A stretch of DNA of 37,427 nucleotides from a bacterium (GTDB lineage: Bacteria > Cyanobacteriota > Vampirovibrionia > Gastranaerophilales > Gastranaerophilaceae): the NCBI GenBank assembly GCA_017403285.1, contig JAFQOI010000005.1, positions 1-37,427 on the forward strand, given 5' to 3'. The first letter of the stretch is position 1; the number at the start of each line of letters is the position of its first letter. A model generated the notes under the pieces. It had not been told where the DNA came from. It did no database searches and was given only the letters and a program-made list of their open reading frames with translations. The translations under genes were made by a program, and so were the position numbers. Positions 33,711 through 37,427 of the stretch are shown piece by piece.

Positions 33711-36353
33711 ATGGAAGATAAAAAAATTTTCGTTAAAGGTGTTGATAGAACAAATGATGTTATAAGATGCGAGTATACTCGTAATTTTTACTACATAACA
33801 TTTAAAGACGGAAAAAGATTTCCATATAAGTGCCGAGACATAAAAATTGTCAAAATTGATAAAGAACAACTAGAGATAAATAATAAATTTCAATATTTTA
33901 GAGATTTGGCGAATGAAATTGGTTTAATTATACATAATGAAAAAGGCGAATCTATAAACATTCTTGCAAACAACTATCAAAAAATTAAAGAAGTCTCAAA
34001 AGATTCTATTTTGTATAATTATTTAATTCAAAAACTTCCTCTTGAAGAACCAAAGAAAAAAGACACTTTTGGAGCTTTCTTTCGAATAATAAAATCAAAA
34101 AATGATAAACTAGAAGATACAACTATTTATCCTTTTGGATTTAATATCAGTCAAAATAAAGCAACAGAAAATGCGATTAAAAACAAGCTTTCAATAATTG
34201 AAGGACCTCCGGGAACAGGAAAAACTCAAACGATATTGAATATTATTGCCAATGCAATAATGCACGATGAAACAGTTGCAGTAGTGTCTAGTAATAATTC
34301 AGCAACAAAAAACATTATTGATAAGCTTAAAAAATATGATGTTGATTTTATTGCTGCTTATCTAGGAAATAATCAGAATAAACAAGAATTTATTGATTCG
34401 CAATTACCTTTGCCAGATATAAAGAAATGGGAATTAGAAAAAGAGGAAATTGAATACACTTATAAGGAAATAAGATCACGATATCAATCGCTAAAAAATA
34501 TGTTATCTTTGCAAAATGAATTATCGGCATTGAAGCAAAAAATTTCTGCATTAGAAATAGAGCAAACACATTATCAAAAATACGTGGAAGAATTTGATAT
34601 TCAAGAAATTCCTGAAGAAATTAGCAAAATAAAATCTTGGGAAAAAGCTTTGGAATTAAGTTTGATATTTGAATCCGAGGCTGAAGAATTAAGTAAACAG
34701 AACCCAATTATTGAAATAATTAAAAGAATCATTGAATTTTTAAGGATAAAAAAGTTTAATAGAACGATTGCTCAAGAACTGTTAAATAAATATTCGAAAG
34801 ATTATTTAATAGCAATTTCTCAACAAAAATTTTATGAAATTCAAATAAGCGAGCTAAGTAAATCTTTAAAAAGCATTTCAAAAGAGTTGGATAGTTATAA
34901 TTTTAAAAAGAAAATGTCTGAATATTCCGAATTGAGTGCTAAAATTTTTAAAGCAAAACTTGCTGAAAAATATTCAAAGAGCTCTAGAAATATTTGGACA
35001 TTAGGTGATTTGCAAACAAAAGCAGATGACTTTATTGAAGATTATCCAATAATATTAAGTACAACCTACTCGCTGAGAAATTGCCTATCAACATCAGTAA
35101 TGTACGATTATGTTATTGTTGATGAAGCATCGCAAGTTGATTTATGTACTGGAGCAATAGCTTTATCTTGTGCTAAAAAAGCAGTAATTGTTGGCGATTT
35201 AAAACAATTACCAAATGTTGTAGATTCTAAAAATGCTAAAATTTCTGACAATATTTTTAAGAACTATAAGCTAGCAGAACACTATCACTACAAGAATAAT
35301 TGTTTATTATCTTCTATTTCTAAAATCTTTTCACAAGCACCAAAAACACTTTTAAGAGAACATTATAGATGTCACCCAATGATTATAGAATTTTGTAATA
35401 AGAAATTTTATAACAATGAATTAATCATTCTAAGCGACAATAAATCAGATAGAAAACCTTTAATGGTATATAAAACGATAGCAGGCAATTTGGCAATTAA
35501 TAACCTGAATCAAAGACAAATAGATGTTATTAAAGAAGAAATAATTCCTAATGAAAACCTATGTATAACCGATGATTCATTGGGTATAGTAACGCCATAC
35601 CGAAATCAAACTAATGCTCTACAAAATCAATTTAAGGGAACTGGCGTGAAAGCTGATACAGTAGATAAATTTCAAGGACAAGAAAATAAAGTTATAATTC
35701 TCTCAACTGTTGATAACGAAATTAAAGATTTTACGGATAACCCTAATCGATTAAATGTTGCTGTATCAAGAGCAATAGAACAGTTGATTGTAGTCGTTAA
35801 TGGTAATGAGACACAGAAAGATTCTAATATTTTAGACCTAGTAAAATATATTGAATATAATAATTGCGAAATAAAAGAAAGCAAATTATTCTCTGTATTT
35901 GATTATCTATATGAATGTTATGCTGAACAAAGAAAATTATTCCTAAAAAAATGTAAAAGAATTTCTCAATATGATAGTGAAAATTTATTCTATAATGTCT
36001 TATCAGAAGTTTTGACTAATAAATATCAAAATGAATATGGTGTTGCTATTCATATTCCTTTAAACAGGATAATAAAAGATTTTAGTATTCTTGATAAAAA
36101 AGAAGTTAAGTTTGCACAAAATGAATGGAGCCATGTTGATTTCTTAATTTATAACAAGCTGAATAAAACCCCTGTTTTAGCTATCGAAGTTGATGGCGCA
36201 ACTTATCACAAAGCTGATTCAAGGCAAGCTATGCGAGACAAGCTTAAAAATGTTATTTTTGAAAAATATTCATTGCCTTTAATAAGATTTAGCACAAAAG
36301 ACAATGTCACTAGCAAAAGCGTTTCAGAAAAAATAATAGAACACTTGCATTAA
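33711..36353 (+). CDS. SF1 helicase fused to a C-terminal DUF2726-like nuclease
   Basis: An 880-aa protein. Helicase motifs in order are Walker A GPPGTGKT (165-172), a long coiled-coil insert (about 235-415), Walker B VDEASQVD (470-477), GDLKQLP, REHYRCHP, VTPYRNQ, DKFQGQENKVI and NVAVSRA (about 680-686), as in Upf1/DNA2-like AAA_11/AAA_12 enzymes. Residues about 760-880 resemble a PD-(D/E)xK nuclease of the DUF2726 type: HVDFLIYNK, then IEVDGATYH (E826-x-D828) and RDKLKNVIFEKYSLPLIRF. Helicase-nuclease fusions of this kind are frequent in phage-defence regions, but I cannot match a named system. Related repeats flank it and no partner gene is adjacent. Confidence 0.88.
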   Translation: MEDKKIFVKGVDRTNDVIRCEYTRNFYYITFKDGKRFPYKCRDIKIVKIDKEQLEINNKFQYFRDLANEIGLIIHNEKGESINILANNYQKIKEVSKDSILYNYLIQKLPLEEPKKKDTFGAFFRIIKSKNDKLEDTTIYPFGFNISQNKATENAIKNKLSIIEGPPGTGKTQTILNIIANAIMHDETVAVVSSNNSATKNIIDKLKKYDVDFIAAYLGNNQNKQEFIDSQLPLPDIKKWELEKEEIEYTYKEIRSRYQSLKNMLSLQNELSALKQKISALEIEQTHYQKYVEEFDIQEIPEEISKIKSWEKALELSLIFESEAEELSKQNPIIEIIKRIIEFLRIKKFNRTIAQELLNKYSKDYLIAISQQKFYEIQISELSKSLKSISKELDSYNFKKKMSEYSELSAKIFKAKLAEKYSKSSRNIWTLGDLQTKADDFIEDYPIILSTTYSLRNCLSTSVMYDYVIVDEASQVDLCTGAIALSCAKKAVIVGDLKQLPNVVDSKNAKISDNIFKNYKLAEHYHYKNNCLLSSISKIFSQAPKTLLREHYRCHPMIIEFCNKKFYNNELIILSDNKSDRKPLMVYKTIAGNLAINNLNQRQIDVIKEEIIPNENLCITDDSLGIVTPYRNQTNALQNQFKGTGVKADTVDKFQGQENKVIILSTVDNEIKDFTDNPNRLNVAVSRAIEQLIVVVNGNETQKDSNILDLVKYIEYNNCEIKESKLFSVFDYLYECYAEQRKLFLKKCKRISQYDSENLFYNVLSEVLTNKYQNEYGVAIHIPLNRIIKDFSILDKKEVKFAQNEWSHVDFLIYNKLNKTPVLAIEVDGATYHKADSRQAMRDKLKNVIFEKYSLPLIRFSTKDNVTSKSVSEKIIEHLH

Positions 36354-36415
36354 TTTAAACACTTTTTAAACGAGTTTTAAACAGATTTTAAATGCCTTTT
36401 AAAAGATATTTAAAA
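36354..36415 (+). repeat. Array of six TTTAAA boxes with exact 11-bp spacing
   Basis: TTTAAA begins at 36354, 36365, 36376, 36387, 36398 and 36409. The first three boxes are TTTAAAC. All lie on one DNA face and begin just after the helicase stop. The last two also form arms of the terminator hairpin. Confidence 0.7.
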
Positions 36416-36423
36416 GGCATTTT
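36390..36423 (+). terminator. Hairpin after the helicase gene
   Basis: The perfect stem AAATGCCTTTTAAA with its complement, with a five-base loop (36404-36408), followed by a short T-run. It may also act for the opposite strand. Confidence 0.7.
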
Positions 36424-36514
36424 GGTTCGTTTGCCCTTTCCCACTTTACTTTCTCTTACTTTTGAGTGATGTATGTTACCTTCTTGCATTTATCGTTATT
36501 TTGCTGAATAATTC

Positions 36515-37427
36515 TTAGGCGTGATTTAATTTAGCACTTTCTTTTACCAATTCTTTATACAATTCGTATCCGCCCAAAAAAGAATAAACATTATTGAACC
36601 CTTTTTGAGCTAATATTCTTGACGCACAATAGCTTGTATAGCCTGTATTACAAGATAAAATCACTTTTTTATCTCTAGGAATTTCATCAAGCCTTTCTCT
36701 AATTTCAGCGATAGGAATATTTATAGCACCATCAATTGTACCCATTTTATAAATCATATTAGGTCGAACATCAATAACAACCGCACCTTTCAAATCTTCA
36801 AAATAAGCAGGCTTAACAAGCCCTTTTAATATATTATCAGCACTCATTCCTAAAATATTTACAGGGTCTTTTGCACTAGAATACGGCGGAGCATAGCACA
36901 ATTCAGCGTCAATCATATCTTGCACAGTTCCATTATTTCGCATAATTGTTGCAATTACATCGACTCTTTTTTCAACTCCGCTTTCGCCAATTCCTTGAAT
37001 ACCTAAGATTTTACCGTCATTAGAGAATAATAATTTATACAAAATCATATCTGAATTAGGGTAATATCCGGCATGAGAGCGACCGTAAACGTAAATTTTC
37101 CAGTAAGGAATTTCTTTTTGTTTTAACTGCTTCTCGTTATTTCCGCTACTTGCAACAGTTAAGTCAAAAATCTTTACGACACTTGTACCTTGGGTGTTTT
37201 TATAAGTCGAATTAAATCCACAAATATTATCTGCAACAATTCGACCTTGACGATTAGCAGGCCCCGCAAGAGGTAAAAGAGTGTTTTGTCCGCTTACAAA
37301 ATCTTTCGCTTCAATATTATCACCCGCAGCATAAATAAACTCGTTTGAAGTTTTTAAATACTCATCAACAATAATCCCTCGATTTGTTTCTAATCCTGCT
37401 TTGCGTGCTAAATCGGTTTCAGGTTTA
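36515..37427 (-). CDS. CoA-disulfide-reductase-like flavoprotein with rhodanese domain, N-terminus outside the window
   Basis: The reading frame is open from the right window edge to the stop at 36515 (303 residues). The visible part starts in the C-terminal portion of the FAD domain (GIIVDEYLKTSNEFIYAAGD, the second FAD-binding motif), then GPANRQGRIVADNI and the dimerisation domain (VKIFDLTVASSG, LYKLLFSNDGKILGIQGIG). The last about 90 residues form a rhodanese domain (VVIDVRPN, ILSCNTGYTSY). The rhodanese loop Cys is present, but the usual loop Arg is Thr. Such proteins reduce CoA disulfides, polysulfide or O2 with NAD(P)H. The redox-active N-terminal Cys lies outside the window. Confidence 0.9.
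   Translation of the reverse strand, partial: KPETDLARKAGLETNRGIIVDEYLKTSNEFIYAAGDNIEAKDFVSGQNTLLPLAGPANRQGRIVADNICGFNSTYKNTQGTSVVKIFDLTVASSGNNEKQLKQKEIPYWKIYVYGRSHAGYYPNSDMILYKLLFSNDGKILGIQGIGESGVEKRVDVIATIMRNNGTVQDMIDAELCYAPPYSSAKDPVNILGMSADNILKGLVKPAYFEDLKGAVVIDVRPNMIYKMGTIDGAINIPIAEIRERLDEIPRDKKVILSCNTGYTSYCASRILAQKGFNNVYSFLGGYELYKELVKESAKLNHA

Overview
The window is AT-rich chromosomal DNA, probably from a gut-type non-photosynthetic cyanobacterium (Vampirovibrionia/Melainabacteria, order Gastranaerophilales). This placement is an inference. It rests on low GC, Gram-negative envelope genes (a TolC-type protein), several large proteins I do not recognise, and a short N-terminal S-F-K/S-G tag on unrelated proteins, including phosphoglycerate kinase and adenylate kinase. 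No 16S gene or similarity search was available.

Layout. 1-5000 (all minus strand): a tyrosine recombinase cut by the window edge, two proteins of unknown function, and a membrane glycosyltransferase. 5000-8640: a 390-base gap with a candidate 60-nt sRNA, then pgk(+) and adk(-) facing each other across a perfect terminator palindrome, two small unknown genes and tRNA-Arg(ACG). 8764-9606: a GT2 glycosyltransferase. 9599-17678 (minus): one gene block of AI-2E-family permease, a large anchored repeat/deacetylase-like protein, DltA-, DltC-, DltB- and DltD-like proteins, and a 48-aa DltX-like microprotein. 17851-26592: a periplasmic-binding/TolC fusion, coaE, a GH57 protein, an OB-fold exported protein, leuB and an MFS exporter. 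26660-30317: a small helical-repeat protein, a tagged small protein, a 34-aa microprotein, an MBL hydrolase, rnhC and an anchored SGNH-like protein. 30382-33162: a large coiled-coil protein with possible EF-hands. 33334-36423: a Fic/RhuM remnant and an SF1 helicase-nuclease flanked by related TTTAAAC repeats, which looks like a small defence cassette. 36515-37427: the C-terminal part of a CoA-disulfide-reductase-like flavoprotein with a rhodanese domain.

Most interesting. The dlt-like operon keeps the full set A-C-B-D-X, but in an unusual order. Its DltB-like acyltransferase has Arg where the MBOAT catalytic His should be. Its DltA-like enzyme has Glu and Ser where DltA normally has the Asp and Cys that contact D-alanine. 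Together with the co-transcribed extracytoplasmic protein, this suggests a divergent envelope aminoacylation pathway with a different substrate or mechanism. Other observations are four genes whose ATG sits at the predicted transcription start of an extended -10 promoter (leaderless or nearly so), the shared N-terminal tag, and an exact 11-bp array of TTTAAA boxes after the helicase.
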